NCBI GenBank assembly: GCA_016722445.1
Contig: JADKIZ010000024.1
Location: 3,897 to 67,896, forward strand
From: Flavobacteriales bacterium
Lineage (GTDB): Bacteria; Bacteroidota; Bacteroidia; Flavobacteriales_D; Sanyastnellaceae
Direction of reading: 5' to 3'
DNA: 64,000 bases
Position numbers and translations under genes: made by a program. This document shows positions 25,349 through 33,841 of this stretch, piece after piece; the first letter of the stretch is position 1, and each line of letters starts with the position of its first letter. Below the pieces are notes generated by a model. That model saw only the letters and a list, made by a program, of their open reading frames with translations, was not told the DNA's origin and did not search any database.

Positions 25349-26992
25349 TCAGGTTTGTATGACACCTACGTTGTAAGGTCTTTCTGCCTTAGCTCTAGAA
25401 GCGGCTTCAATTCCCATACTCAACCATTTTCTGGTATCTACCGGATCGATCACAGCATCAAGCCATAATCTTGAAGCAGCGTAGTAAGGTGAAATCTGTG
25501 AATCGTATCTGTCTTTGATCTTGTTGTAGAGTTCATCTTCACGCTCTTTGGTGATTTCTTCACCTTTGGCTTTCATCGATGAAACTTCAATCTGGAGTAA
25601 AACTTTCGCTGCTTGAGCACCACCCATAACGGCTACCTGAGCGGTAGGCCAACCCACGATAAGTCTTGGATCATAAGCTTTTCCACACATGGCGTAGTTT
25701 CCGGCACCGTAGCTATTTCCCATGATCACAGTAAACTTCGGCACTACGCTGTTGCTCTGAGCATTCACGAGTTTTGCGCCGTCTTTGATGATTCCCGCTT
25801 GTTCGCTTCTTGAGCCGACCATGAATCCGGTTACATCTTGAAGGAAAACCAAAGGGATATTCTTCTGATTGCAATTCATGATGAACCTCGCGGCTTTGTC
25901 TGCGCTGTCGTTGTATATCACACCGCCAATCTGCATGCCTTCCTTTTTGCTTTTCACCATCAATCGCTGATTGGCCACGATTCCTACACTCCAGCCGTCG
26001 ATGCGCGCATTACAGCAGATAATGGTTTTGCCATAGTCGGGTTTGTATTCTTCAAATTCACTATTGTCTACCAAACGGGCGATAATATCCAATACGTTGT
26101 ATGGCTTTACCCGGTCTTCCGGAAGTATGCCATACATCTCACGTGCACTGTATTTCGGAGGTTCGGGTTTGATGCGATCGAATCCTGCATCATGTCCTAC
26201 TTTACCCATTTTATCCATCAGATTTTTGATGCGATCTAATGCGTCTTTGTCGTCTTTCGCTTTGTAATCCGTTACTCCGGAAATTTCGCAATGCGTTGTT
26301 GCGCCGCCAAGGGTTTCATTGTCGATGTCTTCTCCAATGGCTGCTTTTACAAGATATGATCCTGCTAAAAAGATGGTTCCGGTTTTGTCCACTATCATGG
26401 CTTCATCGCTCATGATGGGGAGATAAGCGCCTCCAGCAACACATGAACCCATGATGGCTGCAATCTGCGGAATGCCGCGCGAACTCATGATGGCGTTGTT
26501 TCTGAATATTCTGCCGAAGTGTTCTTTATCAGGGAAAATCTCATCCTGCATGGGAAGATATACTCCCGCGCTATCTACCAGATAAATGATCGGCAGATGA
26601 TTCTCCATCGCAATTTCCTGTGCCCTCAAATTCTTTTTTCCAGTCATCGGAAACCACGCTCCAGCTTTTACGGTTGCATCATTCGCAACAACCATACATT
26701 GTTTATTGCGGATATATCCAATCACTACCACAACGCCTGCTGATGGACAACCTCCGTGTTCTTTGTACATCTCGTCGGCTGCAAGCGCGCCAATTTCTAC
26801 ACGTGGAGCGTCTTTATCAAGGAGGTAATCGATGCGTTCACGCGCAGTCATCTTACCCTTCTCATGTTCTTTGGCTATGCGTCCTTTACCACCGCCTTCG
26901 TATACCTTTTCAAGTTTACGCTGCAGTCCGCTCACCAACTGCATCATTTTATCTTCGTTCTTGTTGAATTCGAGGTTTTCTGCCATTTTCAT
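25349..26992 (-). CDS. Acyl-CoA carboxylase carboxyltransferase (beta) subunit
   Basis: 547 residues, intact. The two crotonase-like carboxyltransferase domains are clear: N-terminal (ARERIDYLLD, MVVANDATVKAGAW, PIIYLVDSAGVYLPMQDEIFP, GSCVAGGAYLPIMSDE) and C-terminal (DGWSVGIVANQ, RFIMNCNQKNIPLVFLQDVTGFMVG, VIMGNSYGAGNYAMCG, WPTAQVAVMGGAQAAKVL). The insertion YLPMQDEIFPDKEHFGRIF is typical of methylcrotonyl-CoA carboxylase-type beta subunits, though propionyl- or geranyl-CoA cannot be excluded. It transfers carboxyl from biotin to the acyl-CoA. No biotin-carboxylase alpha gene is adjacent, so the holoenzyme is encoded in trans. Confidence 0.9.
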   Translation of the reverse strand: MKMAENLEFNKNEDKMMQLVSGLQRKLEKVYEGGGKGRIAKEHEKGKMTARERIDYLLDKDAPRVEIGALAADEMYKEHGGCPSAGVVVVIGYIRNKQCMVVANDATVKAGAWFPMTGKKNLRAQEIAMENHLPIIYLVDSAGVYLPMQDEIFPDKEHFGRIFRNNAIMSSRGIPQIAAIMGSCVAGGAYLPIMSDEAMIVDKTGTIFLAGSYLVKAAIGEDIDNETLGGATTHCEISGVTDYKAKDDKDALDRIKNLMDKMGKVGHDAGFDRIKPEPPKYSAREMYGILPEDRVKPYNVLDIIARLVDNSEFEEYKPDYGKTIICCNARIDGWSVGIVANQRLMVKSKKEGMQIGGVIYNDSADKAARFIMNCNQKNIPLVFLQDVTGFMVGSRSEQAGIIKDGAKLVNAQSNSVVPKFTVIMGNSYGAGNYAMCGKAYDPRLIVGWPTAQVAVMGGAQAAKVLLQIEVSSMKAKGEEITKEREDELYNKIKDRYDSQISPYYAASRLWLDAVIDPVDTRKWLSMGIEAASRAKAERPYNVGVIQT

Positions 26993-27144
26993 TGAATGGT
27001 TGTCAATGTGGGCGAAGGTAGGGCGTAGATGTGGTTGAAAAAAACAAGAAGATCAATGGCGCATGTTTTGGATTTTCATGGCTAGCATGGGAGGTCCTGA
27101 ACTATCCGTTTCATGGCAGACATGATGAAAAACGTCATTCGGTT

Positions 27145-27900
27145 TTATGACTTCCCATCCGTCGTACCAAACACCCTCTTCAGAATATCGGTAACACGAG
27201 CTTGAGGATCTTTTCTAATTCTTTTTTCTTCCTGACCTACATAATAGAAAAGTCCTTCCAATGCCTTATCTGTGACATACGCTGTGAGATCTGGATTGAC
27301 AGCTTTCTGACCGGTAATGATGTTTGCTGTGTTATACGCTGTGGCAAGCGGCTCCCAATAACTGGTAAGTTTTACCTGATCGATGGCGTTTTGAACCACT
27401 GGTCTGAATTGTTCTCTGAGTTGATTCGTGGTGGTTGTCTTCAAATAGGATGTTGCTGCAATACTGTCTCCATGTAAAATATGATAGGCGTCCTGAACCG
27501 TCAATTTGGTAATGGCATCAACAAAAACTGGAATGGCCTTCTCGGCAGCCTTCTCTGCTGCATGATTTAATGTGGCTTCGAATGTTTCAACCTGAGATGA
27601 AAATCCAATGGCCATGAGTTTGTTCTTCACTTGTATGGCTTCGTCGGGAAATGGAATGCGGATTTTGGGATTTTTCCAAAATCCATCTACTGCCGAAGTG
27701 GTTTGAACCGCTTTGGTCGTGCCTTGCTGGAGTGCTTCTTTTAAACCAGCGATGATTTGCTCATCGCTTGGATGTGCTTTGCTGTAAACCTCGCCATCCA
27801 TCACGGCTCGCACTGTGGCCGGGTCGCAAGAAACAAATGACGTGGCCATGATCAATATGATCAGTATTGACTTGAAATAACGGATGTGGTTGTTCTGCAT
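27145..27900 (-). CDS. DUF4197 lipoprotein
   Basis: I choose ATG 27900 (MQNNHIRYFKSILIILIMATSF) since it gives a lipobox FVSC at residue about 25; the frame is open further upstream into a MITE-like element but without a leader. The mature protein of about 227 residues matches DUF4197: ALQQGTTKAVQ, IRIPFPDEA, LNHAAEKAAEKAIPVF, AITKLTVQDAYHILHGDS, AATSYLKTTT and the C-terminal DKALEGLFYYVGQEEKRIRKDP. The function of the family is unknown; members are periplasm-facing lipoproteins common in Gram-negative bacteria. Confidence 0.85.
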   Translation of the reverse strand: MQNNHIRYFKSILIILIMATSFVSCDPATVRAVMDGEVYSKAHPSDEQIIAGLKEALQQGTTKAVQTTSAVDGFWKNPKIRIPFPDEAIQVKNKLMAIGFSSQVETFEATLNHAAEKAAEKAIPVFVDAITKLTVQDAYHILHGDSIAATSYLKTTTTNQLREQFRPVVQNAIDQVKLTSYWEPLATAYNTANIITGQKAVNPDLTAYVTDKALEGLFYYVGQEEKRIRKDPQARVTDILKRVFGTTDGKS

Positions 27901-27982
27901 GTGGTCAAATTTAAATTGTATTGATAATGACTTTAATTTTTTCCAAGAAAGAAGAATGTGGTATGCGATGAAACCGCTGTTA

Positions 27983-28117
27983 TAATCCCATATCATGCAG
28001 TCGATTTCGTCAATGAGATTCAAAACACCAAAGAATACGAGCACCCGAAACGAGCAAGTGCGAGTATTCAAAGGTGTTTTGGATCGGAATAGAAATTCGA
28101 CTGTATGATCTGGGATA
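27983..28117. mobile_element. MITE-like inverted-repeat element, copy 1
   Basis: Outer arms TAATCCCATATCATGCAGTCG (27983-28003) and its imperfect complement CGACTGTATGATCTGGGATA (28098-28117). Inner arms are CAAAACACC / GGTGTTTTG, with a central GAATACGAGCAC / GTGCGAGTATTC stem. It has no coding capacity. The outer arms are the same as those of the element at 30481-30664 while the interior differs, as expected for a family of palindromic non-autonomous elements. Confidence 0.6.
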
Positions 28118-28234
28118 ATGTGTCTTATCTGCATAAAAATGATGCCATGCAACTTTGATCATCGGTCGTTGGTCTTTACAATGAACGCGGATTGCACCTA
28201 AGGCCTGAATTGTAATTCCTCAAAATCAAATCCT

Positions 28235-29038
28235 ATGCGTATTGATAAATTGCACTTGTTGCTGCTTTGCAGCATCGTATTCTCTGTATGCCAAACTCAG
28301 GCACAAATTGCAGTAGATGATACAAAATCTGATGTGAACTGGATATTGAAAGCCGGCGCTGGATTGAATTCAAGTTACCGGAAGTCAATATTGATGAATG
28401 AAACTTCTGCATCGAAAGCAGAATATGATATGCGGAATTTATTTGAAATACCAGGTAAAGGTTTTTCTGTAGATCTGTTATTAAGCAGATCCATCTCCAA
28501 AAAAATATTCCTTGATATGGGATTGAGTTTTGAACGGTATCAGTATAAATCTGGAAAGATTCCATTGAGTTATGGCGACCCAATTGATCCGCGACTTGGA
28601 TTCATTTATATACCGGAAAAAACGGGAACTCAAGAGTATATGGTGAATTATATGTATACGAAAATGCCTCTTGGTTTATCTTGTCAATTGGGAAGAGGTG
28701 ACTTGACATTTTCATGGGCAGCGCATGTTTCACCGGCATTTCTAACGGCCTATTCTGCCAAATCATTTGTGGATTCTTCCAATGTCGTTTCTTCGGAATA
28801 TAATCATGAGATATCTGATCAATTGCACCGATTCAATTTGTTTACTTCTGTATCGGCCGGAATTCAATATCAATTCTTGAGTGATTTGGCCTTCGGACTT
28901 CAAACTGAATTTTCATACGGGCATTTCAAAACATCATCATTCGATGTTACTGAAAGGCTTTATGGTTATGGATTGAAAGCTTACATTGGATACACCCTGA
29001 ATCCTGTGTACACCGCAGAAGTACAAGAGCTTTATTGA
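28235..29038 (+). CDS. Outer-membrane beta-barrel-like protein
   Basis: 267 residues with signal peptide MRIDKLHLLLLCSIVFSVCQTQAQ. The mature sequence alternates amphipathic strands: NWILKAGAGLNSSYRK, FLDMGLSFERYQYKSGK, LGLSCQLGRGDLTFSWAAHVSPAF, TSVSAGIQYQFLSDLAFGLQTEFSYGHF, and a C-terminal GYGLKAYIGYTLNP. This fits an 8- to 10-stranded barrel of the porin-family / PorT-like kind. Ligand or role is not evident. A strong hairpin follows at 29098-29160. Confidence 0.65.
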   Translation: MRIDKLHLLLLCSIVFSVCQTQAQIAVDDTKSDVNWILKAGAGLNSSYRKSILMNETSASKAEYDMRNLFEIPGKGFSVDLLLSRSISKKIFLDMGLSFERYQYKSGKIPLSYGDPIDPRLGFIYIPEKTGTQEYMVNYMYTKMPLGLSCQLGRGDLTFSWAAHVSPAFLTAYSAKSFVDSSNVVSSEYNHEISDQLHRFNLFTSVSAGIQYQFLSDLAFGLQTEFSYGHFKTSSFDVTERLYGYGLKAYIGYTLNPVYTAEVQELY

Positions 29039-29097
29039 TTCCGAAATTCATTGTGTGTGATTGAACCCAAAGAAAGTTCAAATCTCTTTCATCATAT

Positions 29098-29164
29098 ACC
29101 CGAAGCAATGATCTTGGTGATTTTCTGAACTACAGAAAATTCATGTTCATTGCTTCGGGTTTTT
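29098..29164. terminator. Long bidirectional hairpin terminator
   Basis: ACCCGAAGCAATGA (29098-29111) pairs with TCATTGCTTCGGGT (29147-29160), and inside it ATTTTCTG-AACTA-CAGAAAAT forms a second stem. A T-run follows on the plus strand. It separates the plus-strand barrel gene from the minus-strand SRPBCC gene. The downstream side, CTTCGGGTTTTTGATGTT, is nearly identical to part of the hairpin array unit at 60 kb. Confidence 0.7.
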
Positions 29165-29242
29165 GATGTTGAATTCGGAATGCTCCATTCATCAAACAAC
29201 ACGAATGGTGCGGATAAGCATAATAAATTTTTGGGTGCTTCC

Positions 29243-29746
29243 TTAAGCAACAAGCGAAAGCAACAATTCATCCAATCCTTCCATCGCAGATGACAATCCT
29301 TCTTTGAATCCCATTTCAATGGTGGCTTCCAATTGCGCCAATTCTGTATATCGGATAACAAATGAAACGAGGGTATGATCTCCTTGATCTTTAAACCAAA
29401 CTTCCCATTCCGATTGTGGCATACTTTCATTGATATTGCCATCTGAATCAGAAAAAGCGTCGAATGCTGAAAAGGAGTCGATGGGTTGGATTTTGAGGTA
29501 TTTCGCCAGTGCCCAATGTTCTTCGCCCGACGGTCCTACCATGGCATACAGCCATTCTCCGCCTTCACTAAAATCCATTTTTTTTGTGCGGGCTTTCCAT
29601 GGCTTAGGTGCCCACCATTGATCCATAAGTTCGCTTTTGGTATACGCATCCCAAACAAGTTGACGACTTGCAGCAAAAGCCCGTTGAACAGTAATTGTTT
29701 TGTTGATTTTGTCTACATCAAAATCGAATGTGAGGTTATGACTCAT
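29243..29746 (-). CDS. SRPBCC (AHSA1-like) domain protein
   Basis: 167 residues. The helix-grip fold pattern of the AHSA1/START-like group is clear: ITVQRAFAASRQLVWDAYTKSELMDQWWAPKPW at residues 17-49, GEWLYAMVGPSGEEHWALAKY, EWEVWFKDQGDHTLVSFVIRY and a final amphipathic helix MGFKEGLSSAMEGLDELL. These proteins bind hydrophobic ligands; none can be named here. The start overlaps the stop of the ArsR-type regulator by 4 bases, so the two form an operon, a pairing very common in bacteria. Confidence 0.85.
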   Translation of the reverse strand: MSHNLTFDFDVDKINKTITVQRAFAASRQLVWDAYTKSELMDQWWAPKPWKARTKKMDFSEGGEWLYAMVGPSGEEHWALAKYLKIQPIDSFSAFDAFSDSDGNINESMPQSEWEVWFKDQGDHTLVSFVIRYTELAQLEATIEMGFKEGLSSAMEGLDELLLSLVA

Positions 29747-30066
29747 TTTTTATGTGGTGATTTAAGGGTTTTCAATACGTCATCGAGTTGATTGAATCGA
29801 CGTTCCCAGATTTTCTTGACTTGTTCCAAATACTTGTCTATCTCATTTAGCTTTTTGGCTTCGATCTCATAAAAAATTTCTCGGCCTTCTTGTTTTGAAT
29901 GCAATAATTCGCATTCAATGAGAATCTTTAAATGTTTCGAAACAGCCTGTCTGGTTGAATCAAAATGTTCTGCGATGGCATTCGGTGTCATCGCTTGTGA
30001 TGCCAATAACAGTAGGATGGCTCTTCTCGTTGGATCTGCGATGGCTTGAAAAACGTCTCTTCTCAT
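29743..30066 (-). CDS. ArsR-family winged-helix regulator
   Basis: 107 residues. The winged helix is clear: MRRDVFQAIADPTRRAILLLLA, then the helix-turn-helix MTPNAIAEHFDSTRQAVSKHLKIL (recognition helix SKHLKIL at about residues 43-49), then the wing LLHSKQEGREIFYEIE. No arsenic-type CxC metal site is present, so it is of the non-metal subgroup that pairs with SRPBCC proteins. A promoter and inverted repeat lie just upstream (30092-30128), suggesting autoregulation. Confidence 0.9.
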   Translation of the reverse strand: MRRDVFQAIADPTRRAILLLLASQAMTPNAIAEHFDSTRQAVSKHLKILIECELLHSKQEGREIFYEIEAKKLNEIDKYLEQVKKIWERRFNQLDDVLKTLKSPHKK

Positions 30067-30091
30067 GTTATGTGCTAAATGAAACTATTCG

Positions 30092-30128
30092 GTTGCAAAT
30101 ATATATGCAACTATTTGGTTTCGCAAAA
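30092..30128 (-). promoter_or_regulatory. Promoter with overlapping ArsR operator
   Basis: On the minus strand, TTTTG at 30128-30124, a 20-base spacer, and TATATTTG at 30103-30096 fit the Bacteroidota promoter. The inverted repeat GTTGCA-N8-TGCAAC at 30092-30111 covers the -7 box, the placement expected for an autorepressor. Confidence 0.6.
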
Positions 30129-30723
30129 TTTTTTAAGAAAAAATGATTGTCCGGAATCCTCCCATGTGCCGAAAATTGTTGATTGAGCTTACCTTGGAGT
30201 TCGTAGGAACGGCCTTTGAGAAAATCCGCAGATGTTGAGGATTTCACGGATTTTCTCAACAGCCTTGAATTTTTTGCCTACTTTTTTTTTCAAGAAAAAA
30301 AGTAGGAAGGAAAAGCAATGGTGTTGTTGGGTATTTTGGGAAACAGTCTCAGTAATGATTCATTGATGATTAGAATCAATCATGCTATTTTGCGTACATC
30401 AAGAATGAATGAGAAATTTCAGTAAGTTCATGGTCAAATTAGCCAAACTTTCTGGAAGCAGGGGAAATTCCAAACAATCATTTAACCCAAATCATGCAGT
30501 CGGGATCGTGATGAAGCGCTGAAAGCCAAAAAGGACGGGCGCTCCCGCAAGATTTTTAGTTGAAAGCGTATCATTCATACGGTGAAAATAAAAAATTGAC
30601 GAAGTGACCGTCATTGAAGGCTTTCAGCGCTGTAATAGATTTCGACTGCATGATTTGGGTTAAAGAAAAAAAGTTGATGGCGCAAAGTTGATGCGCATCA
30701 GATTGGTTCTTTGAATGTGTTTT
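30129..30723. other. Gap with inverted repeats and a MITE-like element
   Basis: No gene is seen. 30216-30260 has an inverted repeat (GAGAAAATCCGCAGATGTTG with ATTTCACGGATTTTCTCAA) and 30276-30304 a CTACTTTTTTTTTC / GAAAAAAAGTAG stem that could terminate transcripts. 30481-30664 is the second MITE-like element. Confidence 0.5.
30481..30664. mobile_element. MITE-like inverted-repeat element, copy 2
   Basis: Outer arms TTTAACCCAAATCATGCAGT (30481-30500) and its exact complement (30645-30664). Inner arms GCGCTGAAAGCC (30516-30527) and GGCTTTCAGCGC (30619-30630) are also perfect. The core of about 90 bases has no open frame. The outer arm shares CATGCAGTCG with the element at 27983, but the interiors are unrelated. 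Confidence 0.65.
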
Positions 30724-33708
30724 TTATCGGAGAAGGGTTACACTTCCTTTGATACCATTCGCTTGATAAGGTTGACCGTCGAATCTGATCGCTTCGATGA
30801 TGTAGTAATACGTTCCTTCGGAAGCGTCTCTGCCATTCACGGAGCCGGTCCATTGATTGTCAGGATCGGAAGATTCAAAAACCAAAACACCCCAGCGATC
30901 GAAAATTTTAACGTCGTAGGATGCAATACCAAAGACCTTTACTTCGAAAGTGTCGTTCTTACCATCGCCGTTGGGAGTAAAAATGTTGGGTGCTTCTACC
31001 ACTTCACAATCGGCAAATACAACCACCTGATCTTCTGCGGTGCATCCATCTAAAGTGGCTGTGAGCGTGTATATGGTGGTATGTTCGGGATGAACAGGAG
31101 TGATGGCAGATTCCGGTAAGTCTATGGTTCCGTCTTGTTCCCATTGCAAAATTCCTTCACCACTTCCGAAAAGTGTTACACCAATATTACAATCTGCGAT
31201 GGTATCCAAACCTGCATACACCAGAGGAATGGGGTTGAGGTTTACGTTGATGGTTTCTACAACCGTGCATGGTCCGTCGGTAACCGTTACAGCATATTGT
31301 CCGTTTTGAGTTACGAGGATGGTTGTTCCTGTATTTCCTGTGCTCCATTGATAGGATTCGAAATTGCCGGATGCTGTAAGGGTAACCGGATCGCCTTCAC
31401 AACCTTCTTGTGAAGATGAACTCACATTGACATCAATCGGAGTGATCAATTCAACAAAGACAGTGTTGGACAATGCTGTACATCCATTCACTGTGGATGC
31501 CAATACCTGATAATTTCCTGAGTTGGTTACATCCAAAAATCCACCGTTCTCACCGACGATTGGATTTGAGTTATATAACCATTGAATCAAATCTGCGGCG
31601 CCTGTGGCATATAACGTAGCCTGATTGCCACAAACTTCCACCGTTCCGGATGGATTGATGGTGATGAAGGGCAACTGAACTTCCTGTACATCTACGGTTT
31701 GAGAAATACCCTCGCAATTGCCGGTAGAAACCACCACATAATAATTTCCTTCTGCATTGACAGAAATGCTTGAACTTGTTCCGATGGGATTGTCATTGTA
31801 ATACCATTGGTAGTTATCATATCCAGTTGAAGTGGATAATGTCAAAGATGAACCGATGCAAAAAATGAACTGATCATTCGATGAAATAATAATCGGTTCA
31901 ATCAAATCACTCACATTCACTTGTACTATTGCAGTTGCCGTACAACCATTTTCTGATACTGTCACCGTGTATTCTCCTTCAGAACTTACTTCAAGAACTT
32001 GTGTAAATCCAATGGGCGTGTCATTCTGTGTCCATACATAGTTCGAAAATCCGGCAGTGGCTGTCAGGTCGATGGATTCGCCACTGCAAAGTGTAATGTT
32101 GTTGCTGGGCACAATACTCACAACAGGTGGATTGACCACAGTGACAGTGGTCACTGCTGATGTTGCTGTGCAATTTCCAGAAATAGCCACTACTTGATAA
32201 TCACCTGAACCATTTGTCGTGTAATTTGGATTCGATTGTGTTGCGATCAATGATCCGTTCTGATACCATTCATAAGTGCTGAACCCAGAGGTCGCAATGA
32301 GTTCTGTTTCATTTCCAACACAAATGGTAATGCTTGGCGATGGAGTGATTGATACACTCAATTGATTGAGGACATTGACTACAACGTTGTTGGAATTGGA
32401 AGGACAAGTGCCATTGATCGCCTCCACGTAATATGTTCCGGTTGTATTTACTTCCAATGAAGAATCAGTCGTATTCACTAGAAGCTGTCCATCCTGATAC
32501 CAATTGTATGATTCGAACGCGTCATTGACAGTCAGCATAACTGTCTCGCCGGTGCAAATGTCTATCGGTCCGGTTGGTGTTAAGATTGCAGGAGTTGTTT
32601 CGATCACTTCAACCGCAACTTCAGTAGATTCTCCTTCACACGAGCCATTGATAAGCGTGAGTGAATAATTGCCACTTGTGGTGACGGTGTAATTATTTTC
32701 GGTTGCGCCTTGAATAGGATCGCCATTCAGATTCCATTGATATGATCCAATTGAGGTAGTTTGAAGCAATAAACTGCTTCCTTCACAGAATGTGGTTGGT
32801 CCGGAATATGTCACCGTGGGAATTTCAGTTGAACCAACTGTCACCATATTTTCACTGGTAAAAGAAAAACTGCCGCATGATGTATTCAATGTCAAGGTAA
32901 CATCATACACACCCGGAGTTGAGTAACAAACATTCGCAGGATTCTGATCTGATGAAACCGGAGTATCTGCTCCTTCAAATTGCCATTCCCAACCGTTGGC
33001 AGTGATACTGCTGAGGTCTTGAAAGCTGATGCATTCACCAACACAAAGGCTGGTTTCACTGCTTTCAAAATTCACTTCTGGATTCAACGCACCGTTGGAA
33101 GCGCCAGGAGTAGGAGAGGTATCGCAAAATTCTGCCCAATCCAAAGAGCCATCGCATGCCCTGGCCATTGAACAACCATTCCCACCGCCATCGGGTAAGA
33201 TTTCAAACTCACCAGAATTGGATGTATAGTTGAAATTAAGGGCAGAACATGCGCCAAGAACAGTGCTCGTGGCATTCAAAGGAAACTGACCATTGCCCCA
33301 TTGCAATGCATCTGAAATGGTACCGGTGGCATCGGACAACAAAACTTGTTCATTGCCATTGGTGAATATTCCGATTCCTGTGCCATTCGCACACCCGCAT
33401 TCTGCCCAGTTGAGGTCAAGCGTTAGGCCAGACGACTGACTACCCAACACAAAATAGGCGTGAGGCGCCATGATTGTGGATGCCGGAATGGTGATGGTAA
33501 AATCACCATCTGCAATCACATAGCAGCCAATATCAACTGGTGTATCACATGTATTGTAGAGTTCAATCCACTCTTCAGTATATGGTGCGCCGGAACCATC
33601 ATTTGGCCCGGGACCATTGATCATGATCTCGTTGATGACGATGCATTGGGAGATACTGTCAACAGAGAAGGCGAGGAGAACAGCAATAAATAGAAATTTC
33701 AGATGCAT
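30724..33708 (-). CDS. Giant secreted Ig-like repeat protein with lamin-tail domain and T9SS type B C-terminus
   Basis: About 994 residues from ATG 33708 (MHLKFLFIAVLLAFSVDSIS, signal peptide). First comes a lamin-tail domain (CIVINEIMINGPG, EEWIELYNTCDTPVDIGCYVI), then a PKD domain (CVGECISFQDLSS), then about seven Ig-like/PKD-type repeats of about 80 residues with the recurring pattern YxWYxNGxxI...GNYxVxVxxGxC. The end is the gliding-motility-associated C-terminal domain (IFTPNGDGKNDTFEVKVFG, KIFDRWGVLVFES, YYYIIEA, IKGSVTLLR), the type B signal for T9SS export and surface attachment. Probably an adhesin or matrix protein. A C10 tract lies just upstream at 33723-33732. Confidence 0.9.
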   Translation of the reverse strand: MHLKFLFIAVLLAFSVDSISQCIVINEIMINGPGPNDGSGAPYTEEWIELYNTCDTPVDIGCYVIADGDFTITIPASTIMAPHAYFVLGSQSSGLTLDLNWAECGCANGTGIGIFTNGNEQVLLSDATGTISDALQWGNGQFPLNATSTVLGACSALNFNYTSNSGEFEILPDGGGNGCSMARACDGSLDWAEFCDTSPTPGASNGALNPEVNFESSETSLCVGECISFQDLSSITANGWEWQFEGADTPVSSDQNPANVCYSTPGVYDVTLTLNTSCGSFSFTSENMVTVGSTEIPTVTYSGPTTFCEGSSLLLQTTSIGSYQWNLNGDPIQGATENNYTVTTSGNYSLTLINGSCEGESTEVAVEVIETTPAILTPTGPIDICTGETVMLTVNDAFESYNWYQDGQLLVNTTDSSLEVNTTGTYYVEAINGTCPSNSNNVVVNVLNQLSVSITPSPSITICVGNETELIATSGFSTYEWYQNGSLIATQSNPNYTTNGSGDYQVVAISGNCTATSAVTTVTVVNPPVVSIVPSNNITLCSGESIDLTATAGFSNYVWTQNDTPIGFTQVLEVSSEGEYTVTVSENGCTATAIVQVNVSDLIEPIIISSNDQFIFCIGSSLTLSTSTGYDNYQWYYNDNPIGTSSSISVNAEGNYYVVVSTGNCEGISQTVDVQEVQLPFITINPSGTVEVCGNQATLYATGAADLIQWLYNSNPIVGENGGFLDVTNSGNYQVLASTVNGCTALSNTVFVELITPIDVNVSSSSQEGCEGDPVTLTASGNFESYQWSTGNTGTTILVTQNGQYAVTVTDGPCTVVETINVNLNPIPLVYAGLDTIADCNIGVTLFGSGEGILQWEQDGTIDLPESAITPVHPEHTTIYTLTATLDGCTAEDQVVVFADCEVVEAPNIFTPNGDGKNDTFEVKVFGIASYDVKIFDRWGVLVFESSDPDNQWTGSVNGRDASEGTYYYIIEAIRFDGQPYQANGIKGSVTLLR

Positions 33709-33722
33709 TTCATTTTTGATAA

Positions 33723-33740
33723 GGGGGGGGGGCAAAAGTA
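33723..33740 (-). promoter_or_regulatory. C10 homopolymer next to a TAnnTTTG box upstream of the giant T9SS protein
   Basis: On the minus strand, TACTTTTG (TAnnTTTG -7 box) is followed at once by ten C residues (33732-33723), then 14 bases to the ATG. The tract would cover the start of transcription. The same frame also reads through the tract from an upstream TTG. Length variation could alter expression. Confidence 0.5.
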
Positions 33741-33841
33741 GTCCTGAACATAGCGTTTATCTTGCAACAGAGAATAATTTCATATCAAGTATTCGCATAA
33801 CTTCCATGTAACAAAAAGGCCACATCTAAGAAGCGCCATTA

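Noticed and set aside
25613..27038. Plus-strand open frames across the carboxyltransferase gene
   Set aside because: Antisense shadows of a strongly conserved enzyme gene.
27901..28152. N-terminal extension of the DUF4197 gene to 28152
   Set aside because: The extension runs through the MITE-like element and would hide the lipoprotein signal that begins at 27900.
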